64,000 bases of DNA from Loktanella sp. Alg231-35 (GTDB lineage Bacteria; Pseudomonadota; Alphaproteobacteria; Rhodobacterales; Rhodobacteraceae), in the NCBI RefSeq assembly GCF_900143545.1, contig NZ_FREV01000007.1:124001-188000 (forward strand), in the 5' to 3' direction. Shown in pieces: positions 63,869 to 64,000 of the stretch (positions within the stretch are counted from its first letter, which is position 1; each line of letters begins with the position of its first letter). The notes below the pieces were generated by a model. The model had not been told where the DNA came from. It ran no database searches and saw only the letters and a program-made list of their open reading frames with translations. Position numbers and translations under genes: made by a program.

Positions 63869-64000
63869 TGCTCAATGTCCTGTTTTCCGCCAAGCCAGCC
63901 GCTTGGGAAGAATATGAAGCCCCCCTCAAATCCGCTTTTGCCGAGGCCGGTCTGGATGTCGCTCTCGCATGTGACCATGCCCCCGCCGATGTCGACTATA
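63868..64000 (+). CDS. ghrA: Glyoxylate/hydroxypyruvate reductase A-like, N-terminal part
   Basis: The frame begins with the ATG overlapping the rodA stop and runs off the window after 44 codons. The N terminus MLNVLFSAKPAAWEEYEAPL, followed by an AEAGLDV segment, resembles GhrA-type D-2-hydroxyacid dehydrogenases, but the NAD-binding and catalytic parts lie outside the window. Confidence 0.6.
   Translation, partial: MLNVLFSAKPAAWEEYEAPLKSAFAEAGLDVALACDHAPADVDY

Overview
This window looks like chromosomal DNA of a marine alphaproteobacterium of the Rhodobacteraceae (roseobacter group), high in G+C. Several features point that way: short-form HisG with HisZ, a class II (B12-dependent) ribonucleotide reductase, a fused ATP sulfurylase/APS kinase, a TRAP transporter locus, hsp20 paired with a DUF1150 gene, xdhABC next to a BMP-type ABC importer, and the mreBCD-pbp2-rodA cluster. 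I see no rRNA, tRNA, CRISPR array, insertion sequence or prophage. Most of the window is dense core genome, with many 1-4 bp gene overlaps (ATGA, TGATG). Four convergent gene pairs share their stop codons.

Layout. 1-8.2 kb: an EamA exporter, a secreted hydrolase, purEK, DUF465, a heat-shock unit (RpoH-like promoter, hsp20, DUF1150), sat/cysC, and trxB divergent from an Lrp regulator. 8.2-14 kb: a catabolic locus with an IclR regulator, TRAP transporter genes (dctMQP order on the minus strand) and a divergent GMC oxidoreductase. 14-19.4 kb: nrdJ, DUF1489, an acyl-CoA synthetase and a YkgJ-type cysteine cluster protein. 19.4-28 kb: hisS-hisZ-hisG, an Lrp regulator divergent from phhA, slyX and dnaE. 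28-29 kb: an ArsR/SRPBCC pair with a possibly leaderless promoter.

29.1-38.5 kb: a purine island. XdhA, XdhB and XdhC oxidise hypoxanthine/xanthine; a two-domain ATPase, two permeases, a 64-residue membrane protein and a BMP substrate-binding protein form the linked importer. 38.7-48.2 kb: an MBL hydrolase, a VOC protein, EttA, two cold-shock genes with matching leaders, dodecin, a SRAP protein lacking its catalytic cysteine, and an arylesterase whose start codon overlaps that of a divergent LolD/YbbA-like ABC operon. 48.2-53.8 kb: MATE, gltX, two small unknown genes and nadE. 53.9-55.3 kb: a secreted protein of 18 MORN repeats. 55.4-64 kb: an SDR, leuA with a leucine-rich leader peptide, and the rod-shape operon mreB, mreCD-pbp2-rodA, followed by the start of a ghrA-like reductase.

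The most interesting observations are the leuA leader, where the Leu codons are complementary to the region before the leuA ribosome binding site; a palindromic element carried in frame inside xdhB; the Cys2-to-Pro SRAP protein; the shared folded leaders of the two csp genes; and a low-GC mosaic block within hisS. All coordinates and starts were judged by eye. Functional claims rest on recognised family motifs, not on database searches.
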